NCBI RefSeq assembly: GCF_011578285.1
Contig: NZ_CP049916.1
Span: forward strand, 1,798,001-1,862,000
Length of the DNA stretch: 64,000 nt
Direction: 5' to 3'
Source of the DNA: Acinetobacter lanii
GTDB lineage: Bacteria; Pseudomonadota; Gammaproteobacteria; Pseudomonadales; Moraxellaceae
The translations under genes and the position numbers were made by a program. The notes beneath the pieces are model-generated. The model did not search any database and was not told where the DNA came from. It saw nothing but the letters and a program-made list of their open reading frames with translations. Position 1 is the first letter of the stretch. Every line of letters begins with the position of its first letter. This document shows, in pieces, positions 48,144 through 57,256 of the stretch.

Positions 48144-48824
48144 ATGCCGAGACTATTGATCATTGAAGATGATTTTATGATTGCTGAATCGACTCGCACT
48201 TTGCTTGAGTTTCAGCAATTTGAAGTGGAATGGGTGAATAATGGTTTAGATGGGTTAAAAAAATTGCTTGAGTCTAGTTTTGATGCGGTATTACTTGATT
48301 TGGGATTACCGATGATGGATGGCATGCAGGTGCTAAAAAAGATCCGCACTCAATATCCCGAGTTACCGGTGCTGATTATTTCAGCACGCGATCAATTGCA
48401 AAACCGGGTCGATGGACTTAATCAAGGTGCAGATGATTATTTGGTTAAGCCTTATGAGTTTGAGGAACTGTTGGCGCGAATTCATGCTTTATTAAGACGC
48501 GCCAATAAAGATATGAAAACGACACAACATCAGATTTTAAAATATGGCGATTTAGAACTCGATCTTGAGCTGCATATTGCTCAGTTTAGAAATGAAGTGA
48601 TTGAGCTTTCAAATCGTGAATGGGCGGTTCTGATTCCCCTTATGACGTTCCCCAATAAGATATTTTCCAAAGCCAATTTGGAAGAAAAATTATACGATAT
48701 AGACCGTGACATTAGCAGCAATACCATTGAAGTGTATATACATCACATACGTGCCAAGCTCGGCAAAGATTTTGTGCATAATGTTCGGGGCTTGGGTTAC
48801 CGTCTAGGTATAGTTGAAGCATAA
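48144..48824 (+). CDS. pmrA: Response regulator PmrA
   Basis: The 226-residue OmpR-type regulator has a receiver domain with the phosphoacceptor Asp in AVLLDLGLPMMDG, Lys in DDYLVKPYEFEELLA, and a C-terminal winged helix (SNREWAVLIPLM, SSNTIEVYIHHIRAKLG, VRGLGYRLG). Its place between eptA and a histidine kinase identifies it as the PmrA of the polymyxin-response system. It is coupled to both neighbours. Confidence 0.92.
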   Translation: MPRLLIIEDDFMIAESTRTLLEFQQFEVEWVNNGLDGLKKLLESSFDAVLLDLGLPMMDGMQVLKKIRTQYPELPVLIISARDQLQNRVDGLNQGADDYLVKPYEFEELLARIHALLRRANKDMKTTQHQILKYGDLELDLELHIAQFRNEVIELSNREWAVLIPLMTFPNKIFSKANLEEKLYDIDRDISSNTIEVYIHHIRAKLGKDFVHNVRGLGYRLGIVEA

Positions 48825-50171
48825 ATGATGATGCCGAAAAAAGCTTATTCACTGAAAAAGAAGCTGATTTTTTATACTTCATTGTTCAGTATTGTTATGG
48901 GTTGTCTGTTGGTGATTTCGGCCTACCGCATTGCTCTTGAAGAAACCAATGAAATTTTAGACGCGCAAATGAAAAATTTAGCCGAACGCGTGGCAAAGTT
49001 TCATCCTGAACCGACTCAAAGTGAGTTTAACCAAGATCAGCATTATCACGAAGAAGATCTATTTGTCGATGTGTGGTCTTATCAACATCAAGCAGATCTC
49101 TCGCATCAATTTAAACTGTTGGTCAGCCCGGTTAAATCAGCCGGTTTTTATGAACATGAAACGGCACAAGGTGCATGGCAAACCTATGTGCTTCCCCTAA
49201 AGGATTTACAAGTTCAAGTCAGTCAGCAAAAATCGGTTCGGCGTCATCTCGCACTTGAATTGGCTGCCAATATGTTTTGGCCGTATTTACTGATCATGCC
49301 CTTTGCGATTTGGGGTTTGAGCACCATTATTCGTAAAAACTTCGAGCCCTTTGAGCATTTTAAAACTGAGCTGATGCATCGTGACCCGAATGAACTAACA
49401 GCGATCTCTGCTAAAGACTATCCCACCGAAATCATTCCCAGTGTTGAAGAAATCAATCAATTGTTTGCACGTATTTCAGAGGCACAACAAGAGCAGCGCC
49501 AATTTATTGCAGATGCAGCCCATGAATTACGCACCCCGATTACCGCACTGAATCTGCAAACTCAAATTTTATTGCGTGAATGTCCAAATCAAGCCTCGCT
49601 CCTCAAATTGAATAAGGGTCTAGCCCGTATTCAACATCTGGTCACTCAACTGTTAAGTTTGGCAAAACAAGATGTCTCGGTACTCAGTCATGAGCAAAAA
49701 TCAGACCTATTGGTCAGTGATGTTGCATTGAACTGTATCGAGCAATTGATTCATTTCGCGATGGAAAAACAGATTGATTTGGGCATGGAACGCGCTGAAG
49801 AAATCCGACTGTTCACCCAAGAATCTGCGGTTCATTCGATTATTTTCAATTTAATCGGCAATGCAGTCAAATATACCCCCGAACAAGGGATGATTAATGT
49901 GTCTATTTTTAAAAAGAATCACATTGAACATCATCAAAATAAACAGCTTGCAATCATCCAAATCGAGGACAGCGGTCCCGGCATTGCACCTGAACTGTAT
50001 GATCAGATTTTAAAACGGTTCTATCGTATCCATCAGCACTTAGAAATGGGCAGTGGCTTAGGTCTTTCCATTGTCGATAAAGCGACTGAACGTTTGGGTG
50101 GAACGCTTCGTTTTTCGCAGAGTGAAAGTTTGGGTGGCTTAAAAGTCACAGTTGCTTTGCCTATTGAATAA
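48825..50171 (+). CDS. pmrB: Sensor histidine kinase PmrB
   Basis: The 448-residue kinase has an N-terminal helix (LKKKLIFYTSLFSIVMGCLLVIS), a periplasmic stretch, a second helix near residue 150 (ANMFWPYLLIMPFAIWGL), the phosphorylated His in DAAHELRTPITAL, and ATP-binding N, G1 and G2 boxes (FNLIGNAVKYTPE, IEDSGPGIAPE, GSGLGLSIV). The gene begins directly after the pmrA stop. Three ATG codons in tandem (MMM) make the exact start uncertain. Confidence 0.92.
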   Translation: MMMPKKAYSLKKKLIFYTSLFSIVMGCLLVISAYRIALEETNEILDAQMKNLAERVAKFHPEPTQSEFNQDQHYHEEDLFVDVWSYQHQADLSHQFKLLVSPVKSAGFYEHETAQGAWQTYVLPLKDLQVQVSQQKSVRRHLALELAANMFWPYLLIMPFAIWGLSTIIRKNFEPFEHFKTELMHRDPNELTAISAKDYPTEIIPSVEEINQLFARISEAQQEQRQFIADAAHELRTPITALNLQTQILLRECPNQASLLKLNKGLARIQHLVTQLLSLAKQDVSVLSHEQKSDLLVSDVALNCIEQLIHFAMEKQIDLGMERAEEIRLFTQESAVHSIIFNLIGNAVKYTPEQGMINVSIFKKNHIEHHQNKQLAIIQIEDSGPGIAPELYDQILKRFYRIHQHLEMGSGLGLSIVDKATERLGGTLRFSQSESLGGLKVTVALPIE

Positions 50172-50401
50172 ATGATGGATGTAATTTGATTAAAACAATC
50201 ATCTGCATCAGACCACAGGATCAACAGCCGACTTTGTATTGAATGACCATAAATATGGGGCTGTTCACATGGATCTGTGTTTATTTTAAAGGTGACAGAC
50301 AAAGCTATCCATTTAATTTCGGGCAGAATTCAAATTCAAGTCAGTCAAAAAAGCTGTTCATAGCTTCATTTAAACATCATGTCCAACATTTGCGTTATTC
50401 T

Positions 50402-50839
50402 TTAAGCGCTTGTTTCTTTAAGTTTCAATTTGGATTGCAATATTCCATACACCATGACATTGATTGCCCACGTGATCCAGCCTGTCCAAAGATTATGGCT
50501 GAGAAAATGGGCACCGCGCATCATTTGCGCCCAGCCCATAGCAAACCCTAAAATCAGACCCGCCAGCAAATAAAAGTGTGCACGTTTTTGATCTTGATCT
50601 TTAAAGGCAAAATAGCCTGCCCATAATGCAAAGCCTGTAGAGGCATGCCCACCTGGGAAACAATGTCCATTTATTTTATGCATCACCCAGCTATAACTCT
50701 GCTGCTGTTGCAGGATCATATCCGAAGGACAAGCATGATCTGATTGTGATTTTAAAATGCCAATCGTGGAGGTTGTGATGATCACCAACATTAAAAAATA
50801 GCCATAACGGGAGCGATTTTTTTGCAATGTAGAATATTT
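50402..50839 (-). pseudogene. PAP2-family phosphatase, C-terminal part (split by IS1)
   Basis: This carries the catalytic half of a PAP2/PgpB-type membrane phosphatase: NGHCFPGGHASTGFALW is the phosphatase motif and RMMRGAHFLSHNLWTGW-like sequence (MMRGAHFLSHNLWTGW) the second. With the N-terminal half at 51657-51907 it forms one continuous frame when the 817-bp IS1 and one 8-bp duplicate are removed (…SFKYS-TLQKNRSRYG…). The gene lies beside pmrB, converging on it, so a lipid A or undecaprenyl-phosphate related role is possible. Confidence 0.85.
50832..50839. repeat. 8-bp target duplication, left copy
   Basis: GAATATTT here and at 51657-51664 flank the IS1-family element exactly, the size expected for IS1. 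Confidence 0.92.
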
Positions 50840-50909
50840 GGTAGTGTACAAAAACAACGTGTTTTAATTTAGAATAGACGTGAAAATGTCTGAGCAATAA
50901 ACCTTTAAC

Positions 50910-51191
50910 ATGATCATAGAAAAGACAACTTATGTCTGCACCCGTTGCCAATCACCCAATATCCATAAGAATGGTCACAACAAAAGTGGAAATGCACAGT
51001 TCAGATGTAAAGATTGTGGGCGCTCTAGTGTACTCAAACCCAAAATTAAATATACCGAAGAACAGAAAGAACTCATTATCAGTACCTATCTTGAACGAGG
51101 CAGTTTGAGAGGCATGCAGCGTCTATTCGGTGTTGCACCCGAAACACTGATGGGCTGGATAAAAAAAAGTAAACAGCAGGAAACTGAGTGA
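50910..51191 (+). CDS. insA: IS1 InsA protein
   Basis: The 93-residue protein has the IS1 zinc-finger CTRCQSPNIHKNG...FRCKDCGRSS and a helix-turn-helix GSLRGMQRLFGVAPETLMGWIKK. It binds the IS ends. Its 3' part contains a run of eight A (51161-51168), the place where expression normally shifts into the insB frame. Confidence 0.9.
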   Translation: MIIEKTTYVCTRCQSPNIHKNGHNKSGNAQFRCKDCGRSSVLKPKIKYTEEQKELIISTYLERGSLRGMQRLFGVAPETLMGWIKKSKQQETE

Positions 51192-51648
51192 CGAATTACT
51201 TGATGCTCATCCAACAGATGTCCTTGAGCTTGATGAGTTATGGAGTTTCGTAAAAGCCCGTCGCCATAAGGTTTGGACTTGGATTGCACTCTGCCATCGT
51301 ACACGCCAAGTAGTGGCTTATGTGTGTGGTCAGCGTAATGATAAAACGTGTACAGATTTACGTTGCCGTATTCCCACAAGCTACTTTAATTTAGCAACCT
51401 GTAGTGATTATTGGTCAAGTTATGCTGAGGTATTTGATCCTGATACTCATCGCTCTGTAGGTAAACATACAGGTTTAACCAACCATGTTGAGCGTTTCAA
51501 TGCCACATTAAGAAATCGCTTAGGGCGTTTTACACGGAAAACTTTAAGCTTTTCGAAGAAGAAAGAAAATCATGAAGCTGTCTTGCATCTATTTTTATTA
51601 AAATACAATCAAGACATGAAAGATAGGTGGTTAACACGTCACATTTAG
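51191..51648 (+). CDS. insB: IS1 InsB (transposase catalytic part)
   Basis: This frame reads LSDELLDAHPTDVLELDELW, ARRHKVWTWIALCHRTRQVVAYV, CSDYWSSYAEVF and NHVERFNATLRNRLGRF, the IS1 transposase core, ending at TAG/TAA near 51648. It has no good start of its own at the 5' side and should be made as an InsA-InsB fusion. The frame is reached from insA by losing one A (or +1), not by the classic -1 shift, because the -1 frame meets TAA immediately. This could be a slippage mutation, a real variation of expression mode, or a homopolymer sequencing error. Confidence 0.75.
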
Positions 51649-51656
51649 ACACTACC

Positions 51657-51907
51657 GAATATTTAAAAGATGCAATGATCAGCATGAGAAAACTCAAATA
51701 CACAGCAATTAAAATAGTTTTGACATATTGGTGATTCAGCGCCTCTAAATAAAAATTATGCTTGAGATAAAACTCACCTGAAGCGGTGATCCAAGCTTGA
51801 ATGAGATAAAAATTTAAGCTTCCATCAATTGGAAACCCTTGCCATAGCAAGAAAAAAGTGAAGACCAATAAAAGAATCTGTTGAGTGATGAAATCGGTTT
51901 GAATCAT
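51657..51907 (-). pseudogene. PAP2-family phosphatase, N-terminal part (split by IS1)
   Basis: The start ATG is at 51907 and the frame reads MIQTDFITQQILLLVFTFFL, then ITASGEFYLKHNFYLEALNH and TILIAVYLSFLMLIIASFKYS before hitting IS1. These are the first membrane helices of the phosphatase whose catalytic half is at 50402-50839. Right copy of the 8-bp duplication is 51657-51664. The split gene should be inactive. Confidence 0.85.
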
Positions 51908-52300
51908 AGAATAATGGACAAAGCTAAATTTTTAAGCCATTAAAATTCAAGCAACTTAAAATAGGCTTAAATCCTGTTACTCTTCATTTAAGCATCTAAG
52001 CTTTAATTAACTTTATTTGCATTGCGACTTTTATGAGATCCCTTCTTATCTAAAGGCTTTTATTGATATATTCGAATGCAAACTAAAGCGTTAAAGCATA
52101 GCTTCGATTAAAGAGTGATCTCTTTCATCCTATCTAATAATGTAAAAAATATTTGCTTGAAACGATAAATACTTTAAACATAGAAAACAAAAAAAGCTTC
52201 AATTCTAATTTTTTTAGTGCTAAAGGTAATACTTATCAACTTTTATCATATAAAAATACCTAGCATTCATATGCCCCGATGAAAAAAAAGGAAGAACAAA
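51908..52300. other. Intergenic region upstream of the hydrolase gene
   Basis: About 390 bp of AT-rich DNA should hold the divergent promoters of the PAP2 gene and the hydrolase. I see no further gene or hairpin. Confidence 0.45.
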
Positions 52301-53170
52301 ATGGAACTTCAACAGATTTTTATCCCTCACGGTAAACATCAAATACAAGCCGATCTTTATGGGAATTTCAAACAGCAATCCTCTGCTGTCATCCTGATGG
52401 CACATGGTTTAGGCGGGGAAAAACAATGCGGATTACAATCATTTGCCGAATTTTATACAGATCTTGGTTTTAAGGTCTGTGTATTTGACCATCGTGGTTT
52501 TGGTCAAAGTACAGGTGCTATCAAAAACTTAGTTGATAAGAACAGTCAATTAGAAGACTGGAATTGTGTTATTCAATATATGCAGCAACATTTTCATATT
52601 CCTACAGAACATATGATTCTATGGGGTTATTCATTTAGCGGTGGACATGTACTGACACTGGCAAGTCAGCAAAATTTTAAAGGAGTCATTGCCAACTCCC
52701 CCCATGTCGATGGATTGGCAAGCCTGACCTTATATCCTAAAAAATTTTTAACGCCTGCCACGTTCGTCGCTCTTCAAGATTTAGCGCTCGCACCTTTTGG
52801 TAAAGTTAAAACCATGCCCGTAGTGGCTGAAGATCGTTTTGCCATATTGGCAGGTGAAGATTGTTATGCCGGCTATCATTCGCTTATTCCGCCAAATGTA
52901 AATTGGGATAATGCTGTACCGGCAAGAATTGTGGCAACCATTGGATTATATCGCCCAACAACAGTTGCTCATAAAATCCAATCGCCGACTTTAATACTCG
53001 GTGCTGAAAATGATTCCTTAATCCCAATTTCTGCTACACGTAAAACGGCGCAAAAAATAAAAAATGGGCAATATTATGAGTTAGCCTGTGGTCATTTTGA
53101 TTTATTTCATGCGCCATTTCAATCGGAAGTAATGAATCAGCATCAATTATTTTTAGCAACACTTGAGTAA
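52301..53170 (+). CDS. Alpha/beta hydrolase
   Basis: The 289-residue hydrolase has MAHGLGGEKQCG (oxyanion region), FDHRGFGQST, nucleophile Ser in WGYSFSGGH, Asp in LGAENDSLIP and His near CGHFDLF. AAGGAAG precedes the ATG. No signal peptide is seen. It sits next to a TetR gene, a flavin monooxygenase and an acyl-CoA ligase, suggesting hydrolysis of an ester or lactone in a lipid- or ketone-degradation route. The substrate is unknown. Confidence 0.82.
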   Translation: MELQQIFIPHGKHQIQADLYGNFKQQSSAVILMAHGLGGEKQCGLQSFAEFYTDLGFKVCVFDHRGFGQSTGAIKNLVDKNSQLEDWNCVIQYMQQHFHIPTEHMILWGYSFSGGHVLTLASQQNFKGVIANSPHVDGLASLTLYPKKFLTPATFVALQDLALAPFGKVKTMPVVAEDRFAILAGEDCYAGYHSLIPPNVNWDNAVPARIVATIGLYRPTTVAHKIQSPTLILGAENDSLIPISATRKTAQKIKNGQYYELACGHFDLFHAPFQSEVMNQHQLFLATLE

Positions 53171-53214
53171 ATCCAACTGGCTCATAAGATGATTCGATTT
53201 AGGGCTTTAAGCTT

Positions 53215-53826
53215 TTAGGGCTTTTTAGTATTGGCGTGGATATACAGGTCACTAAGCTGAAGACATTCTCTTAAAACCTCAGGGTTAATACTGCCAAATT
53301 TATAAAAACTATGTTTCATTAAGGCAAAAACAATTTCAATTAAATAACAGATTTGTTCATCCCGCTGAAAAATTAAAGGCGGTTGTTGCTGTGCAAATAA
53401 GGTTTTTAAATCTTCCGCGATTTTTTCAATCACCATTTCTTGAAGATTAAAACCATCGACATGCACAGGACCTCCTAAAATCAATACACTAGCTGCACGA
53501 TTGGCATTATAAAACTGTGCCACTTTATTGATTAAATCATGGGTAACCGACAAAGTTTCCCATTGTCTGTAATGCTCACTTTTAAAAGAGACATACTGTT
53601 GAAGTTCATCCAAGTAGCGTTTTACCAGAATACTCAGTAAATGATTCACCGTGGGAAAATATTGATAAATATTAATTTTGGGCAGATTCGCCACTTTGGC
53701 AATTTCTGGAATGGTGCATTTTCCAAGTCCCTCTGCTTCCAAAATTTTGATGGTCGATTCAATCACCAATTCTAATCTTGCCTTACTTCTTTTTTGCACA
53801 GGCAATTTAATTTCTTCAAACAGCAT
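53215..53826 (-). CDS. TetR-family transcriptional regulator
   Basis: The 203-residue regulator has an N-terminal helix-turn-helix (LELVIESTIKILEAEGLGKCTIPEIAKVANLPKINIYQYFPTV, residues about 15-60) and a ligand domain of helices. The start at 53826 (MLFEEIKLPVQ) has AAAGGA 7 bases upstream, better than 53883. It is divergent from the flavin monooxygenase gene with a perfect palindrome between them, so it is probably that gene's repressor and its own. Confidence 0.87.
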   Translation of the reverse strand: MLFEEIKLPVQKRSKARLELVIESTIKILEAEGLGKCTIPEIAKVANLPKINIYQYFPTVNHLLSILVKRYLDELQQYVSFKSEHYRQWETLSVTHDLINKVAQFYNANRAASVLILGGPVHVDGFNLQEMVIEKIAEDLKTLFAQQQPPLIFQRDEQICYLIEIVFALMKHSFYKFGSINPEVLRECLQLSDLYIHANTKKP

Positions 53827-53879
53827 GCAATTTCCTTTGGTCTTGCCGATCAAAAATAAATCAATTATAGTCTCTAAAT

Positions 53880-53893
53880 CCAACTATAGTTGG
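53880..53893. promoter_or_regulatory. Perfect palindrome between tetR and the monooxygenase gene
   Basis: CCAACTATAGTTGG is a perfect 14-bp palindrome 54 bp upstream of the tetR start and 33 bp before the monooxygenase ATG, a good size and place for a TetR dimer. Confidence 0.65.
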
Positions 53894-53926
53894 TTATGAA
53901 TAAAAATAACATTCAAGGATGAGAAT

Positions 53927-55282
53927 ATGAGCACAGTTTGTATCATTGGTGCAGGACCATCAGGCATTACAGCCGCGAAAAATTGCCAGCAAAATGGCAT
54001 TGCCTACGATATTTTTGAAAAAAATGACAAAGTCGGTGGCAACTGGGTATTTAACTCCAAAACTGGACATTCATCTGTGTATGAAAATACCCACATTATC
54101 AGCTCACGCACCATGTCTGAATATGAAGACTATCCGATGCCGGAAGACTATCCTGATTATCCACGACATGATCATTTACAACGTTATTTTGAAAATTATT
54201 CCAAGCATTTTAACGTTTACGACCAAATTAAATTTCAGCATACCATCAACCATGTCCATAAAAATGGTGATGGAAAATGGTCAGTCGATTACACCGATGA
54301 TCAAGATCAAAAACATACTAAAATTTACGATTATTTAATGGTCTGTAATGGACATCATTGGATGCCCAAGTATCCCGAATATGAAGGTAAATTTACCGGA
54401 AAATGGATGCATTCGCATGACTTTAAAGGTGTCACGGATGAGTGGCGGGATCAAAGAATATTGGTCATTGGCGCAGGAAATTCTGGCTGTGATGTCGCAG
54501 TTGAATCTGCGCGTGTATCTAAAGAGATCTATATTTCCATGCGTAGCCCGCAGTGGTTTGTACCTAAATTCATGCTCGGTTATCCAGCGGATATTTTGGT
54601 TAAATCGATTGAAAAACTTTCACCGAAAATGCGTCAAAAGCTCCTCACCAAAATGGTAAAAACCTTTACTGGTAACTATGCTGACTTTGGATTACCGGTC
54701 AATACCAAACCGATGCTGACTCAACATCCGACCGCAAACTCAGATTTTATTGATTATATTCGTCATGGCAAAATTCATCCCAAACCTGCAATAAAACGCT
54801 TAGATGGCAGCTTTGTCGAATTTATCGATGGAACCCGACACGAATTCGATATTATCTGTTGTTGTACTGGCTTTTGGACGGTGTTTCCCTTCTTCGATAA
54901 AGATTTCATCGATTTCCAACATGCCGAAAAATTACCGCTTTATCGCAAAATGATGCATGCCGAACATGACAATCTGTATTTTATTGGGCTTTTCCAACCT
55001 TTAGGCTGTATTTGGCCTGCCTCCGATCATCAAGCCAATTTGGCTTGCCAAGAAATTCTAGGCAAATATAAACGCCCTCAAGACATGAATAAAGCCATCC
55101 AACAAGAACTTGATCATCCGCATCATCAGTTTGAAGGTGGTCAACGGCATGCGGCGGAAGTGGATTACAATGACTTCAGAGCTGAATTGGTGGCTGATTT
55201 AAAAACCGCAGGGATTCACATTCCTGAACGTAAGCCGAAAGTGTCTTTACGCCAATTATTGGGTTCGCTCCTTACAGCCTAA
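53927..55282 (+). CDS. Flavin-containing monooxygenase
   Basis: The 451-residue enzyme has an FAD motif IIGAGPSGITAAKN at the start, an FMO fingerprint FTGKWMHSHDF (FxGxxxHxxxF), and an NADPH motif VIGAGNSGCDVAVE (about residue 182). The fingerprint fits FMO rather than classical Baeyer-Villiger enzymes. It oxygenates soft nucleophiles or ketones using NADPH and O2. It is separated from the next gene by a terminator and is likely controlled by the TetR protein upstream. Confidence 0.88.
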   Translation: MSTVCIIGAGPSGITAAKNCQQNGIAYDIFEKNDKVGGNWVFNSKTGHSSVYENTHIISSRTMSEYEDYPMPEDYPDYPRHDHLQRYFENYSKHFNVYDQIKFQHTINHVHKNGDGKWSVDYTDDQDQKHTKIYDYLMVCNGHHWMPKYPEYEGKFTGKWMHSHDFKGVTDEWRDQRILVIGAGNSGCDVAVESARVSKEIYISMRSPQWFVPKFMLGYPADILVKSIEKLSPKMRQKLLTKMVKTFTGNYADFGLPVNTKPMLTQHPTANSDFIDYIRHGKIHPKPAIKRLDGSFVEFIDGTRHEFDIICCCTGFWTVFPFFDKDFIDFQHAEKLPLYRKMMHAEHDNLYFIGLFQPLGCIWPASDHQANLACQEILGKYKRPQDMNKAIQQELDHPHHQFEGGQRHAAEVDYNDFRAELVADLKTAGIHIPERKPKVSLRQLLGSLLTA

Positions 55283-55332
55283 AAGACTTTGACTTGTAAC
55301 TTTACTCGATGGACTTTTTAGTGTATTGATTT

Positions 55333-55364
55333 AAAGACCAAATCATGAGAACGATTTGGTCTTT
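55333..55364 (+). terminator. Terminator after the monooxygenase gene
   Basis: AAAGACCAAATC pairs with GATTTGGTCTTT (12 bp, 8-base loop), followed by TT and A-rich sequence, 50 bp past the stop. Confidence 0.85.
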
Positions 55365-55481
55365 TTAATCCTGTATTTTTAAATTTTAAAAATGATTTTC
55401 TAAGCAAAAATAAGCACATTCAACTGAATATTAAAAACAAGCATTCAAGGCTTGAACCACAATGAAAATAAGGAGCTTTCC

Positions 55482-57122
55482 ATGCATGGACGTATGATGT
55501 TTCAACCTTTACTGATCAGTGATTTACTTGAGCATGCCGCTCAGTATCATGCAGATACACCGATCTATTCAAAAAACACCAATGGTCAAATGTATGAAAC
55601 CCATTGGAAAAATATTGCAGACAATGCCAAACGAGGCGCCAAGGCCTTTGAGGCTCTCAAACTTGGACACGGTGATTGTGTCGCAACCTTGGCTTGGAAT
55701 AATCATCGGCACTTGGAAGCGTGGTACGCCATTTCAGGCAGTGGACTGATTTGCCATACCATTAATCCTCGTTTATTCCCTGAGCAATTGATCTTTATTA
55801 TTAATGATGCCAAAGACAAAGCGATTTTATTTGATAAAACCTTCTTGCCTTTAATCAATGCCATTAAGGCGCATATTCCGTTGGTTAAATCCTTTATTTG
55901 TTTGGATGCGCCTGATGCCGAAATCGTGAAAGCGCTGCCTGAAGTGCTGTTTTATGATGATTTAATTGCGGCACAAAGTGCTGAATATACATGGCCTGAA
56001 TTTGATGAAAATACCGCAAGTTCATTGTGCTATACCTCAGGAACCACAGGCAATCCGAAAGGTGCATTGTATTCACACCGCTCTACCGTATTGCACTCAT
56101 TGGTGGCAAGTTTACCGGATTCCATGAATTTGTCTGCCAAAGATATTATTTTACCTGTGGTGCCGATGTTCCATGTGCATGCATGGGGAACACCTTACTC
56201 AGCTGCTTTGGTAGGTTGTACTGTTGTCCTGCCAGGGCCAGGCTTAGATGGGGACAGCTTAGTGAAATTGATTGACGATTATAAAGTCACGATTGCACTT
56301 GGCGTCCCGACCATTTGGCAGAGTCTATTGGTTGCAGCCAAACAAAGCGGAACAAAATTAGAGTCACTCACCCGCAATGTGATTGGCGGTTCTGCATGCC
56401 CACCGTCGATGCTGGCAACCTTCCGAGATGTCTACCAATGTGAAACCATCCATGCATGGGGTATGACTGAAGCCAGTCCTTTAGGTACGGTCAATCAACC
56501 CAAAGCTAAACATTTATTATTGCCGATTGAGCAACAACATAAATTGCGTCTGTCGCAAGGTCGTCCACCTTTTGGGGTGAAACTCCGCTTGGTCGATGAA
56601 GAAAATGGCACAAATGAAGTCGCTTATGACGGCGAAACCCATGGTAATGTTCAACTCAAAGGTCATTGGATTATTGAACGTTATTTTGGTAAAGATCAGA
56701 GCAGTTTAACTTCAGACGGTTGGTTCGACACCGGCGATATCGCCAGTCTGGATCAAGATGGCTACCTGCATATTTCCGATCGTGCCAAGGATTTGATTAA
56801 GTCTGGTGGTGAATGGATTTCTTCGGTAGAGCTGGAAAATATAGCCATGGGTCACCCTGAAGTTGCGATGGCAGCGGCGATTGCTGCAACCCATCCAAAA
56901 TGGGATGAACGCCCTGTCCTGATTGCGGTGAAAACCCCTGAAAGCACTTTAACTGAAGAGGCTCTCATTCAATATTACAATGACAAGATTGCCAAATGGC
57001 AGATTCCTGACCGTGTAATTTTTGTCGATGCCATTCCACTGAGCGGTACAGGAAAAATGCTCAAGCGTAAATTGCGTGAAGACTTTGGCGATGTGTTACT
57101 GAACAGCGCTGAAGCGATTTAG
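55482..57122 (+). CDS. Acyl-CoA ligase (AMP-forming, fatty acid type)
   Basis: The 546-residue enzyme has the AMP-binding P-loop LCYTSGTTGNPKGALYSH, the A5 motif HAWGMTEASPLG, GWFDTGDIASLD and SDRAKDLIKSGGEWISSVELE, and the catalytic Lys in SGTGKMLKRKLRE. It activates a fatty or related carboxylic acid to its CoA ester. The ATG at 55482 has GGAG 6 bases upstream, favoured over 55452. It probably activates acids made by the neighbouring hydrolase and monooxygenase, but this is inferred. Confidence 0.9.
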   Translation: MHGRMMFQPLLISDLLEHAAQYHADTPIYSKNTNGQMYETHWKNIADNAKRGAKAFEALKLGHGDCVATLAWNNHRHLEAWYAISGSGLICHTINPRLFPEQLIFIINDAKDKAILFDKTFLPLINAIKAHIPLVKSFICLDAPDAEIVKALPEVLFYDDLIAAQSAEYTWPEFDENTASSLCYTSGTTGNPKGALYSHRSTVLHSLVASLPDSMNLSAKDIILPVVPMFHVHAWGTPYSAALVGCTVVLPGPGLDGDSLVKLIDDYKVTIALGVPTIWQSLLVAAKQSGTKLESLTRNVIGGSACPPSMLATFRDVYQCETIHAWGMTEASPLGTVNQPKAKHLLLPIEQQHKLRLSQGRPPFGVKLRLVDEENGTNEVAYDGETHGNVQLKGHWIIERYFGKDQSSLTSDGWFDTGDIASLDQDGYLHISDRAKDLIKSGGEWISSVELENIAMGHPEVAMAAAIAATHPKWDERPVLIAVKTPESTLTEEALIQYYNDKIAKWQIPDRVIFVDAIPLSGTGKMLKRKLREDFGDVLLNSAEAI

Positions 57123-57202
57123 ACAGGATGAGATTTGAATCTTAGAAACAAACGTTCATCCAGAAATCAACGCACTGAAAGTTTTAAATTCTGATAAAAA
57201 AG

Positions 57203-57230
57203 TCCCCAAAACAGCAGACCGTTTTGGGGA
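57203..57230. terminator. Bidirectional terminator
   Basis: TCCCCAAAAC pairs with GTTTTGGGGA (10 bp, loop AGCAGACC), with an A-run on the left and TTTT on the right. It lies between the convergent ligase and CoA-transferase genes. Confidence 0.88.
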
Positions 57231-57256
57231 TTTTAAATGACACTAAAATCTATAAT

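Larger units (their letters stand above)
50840..51656. mobile_element. IS1-family insertion sequence (817 bp)
   Basis: The element starts GGTAGTGT and ends ACACTACC, the typical IS1 termini, and is bounded by perfect GAATATTT duplications. It encodes InsA and InsB on the plus strand and interrupts the PAP2 gene. The intact duplication indicates a fairly recent insertion. Confidence 0.93.

Noticed and set aside
51313..51648. IS1 InsB starting at an internal ATG
   Set aside because: The conserved InsB sequence begins well upstream (about 51191), so the ATG at 51313 is not the true start of the catalytic part.
53927..55282. Baeyer-Villiger monooxygenase
   Set aside because: The fingerprint FxGxxxHxxxF is of the FMO type; the BVMO-specific ending (W-P/D) is not present.
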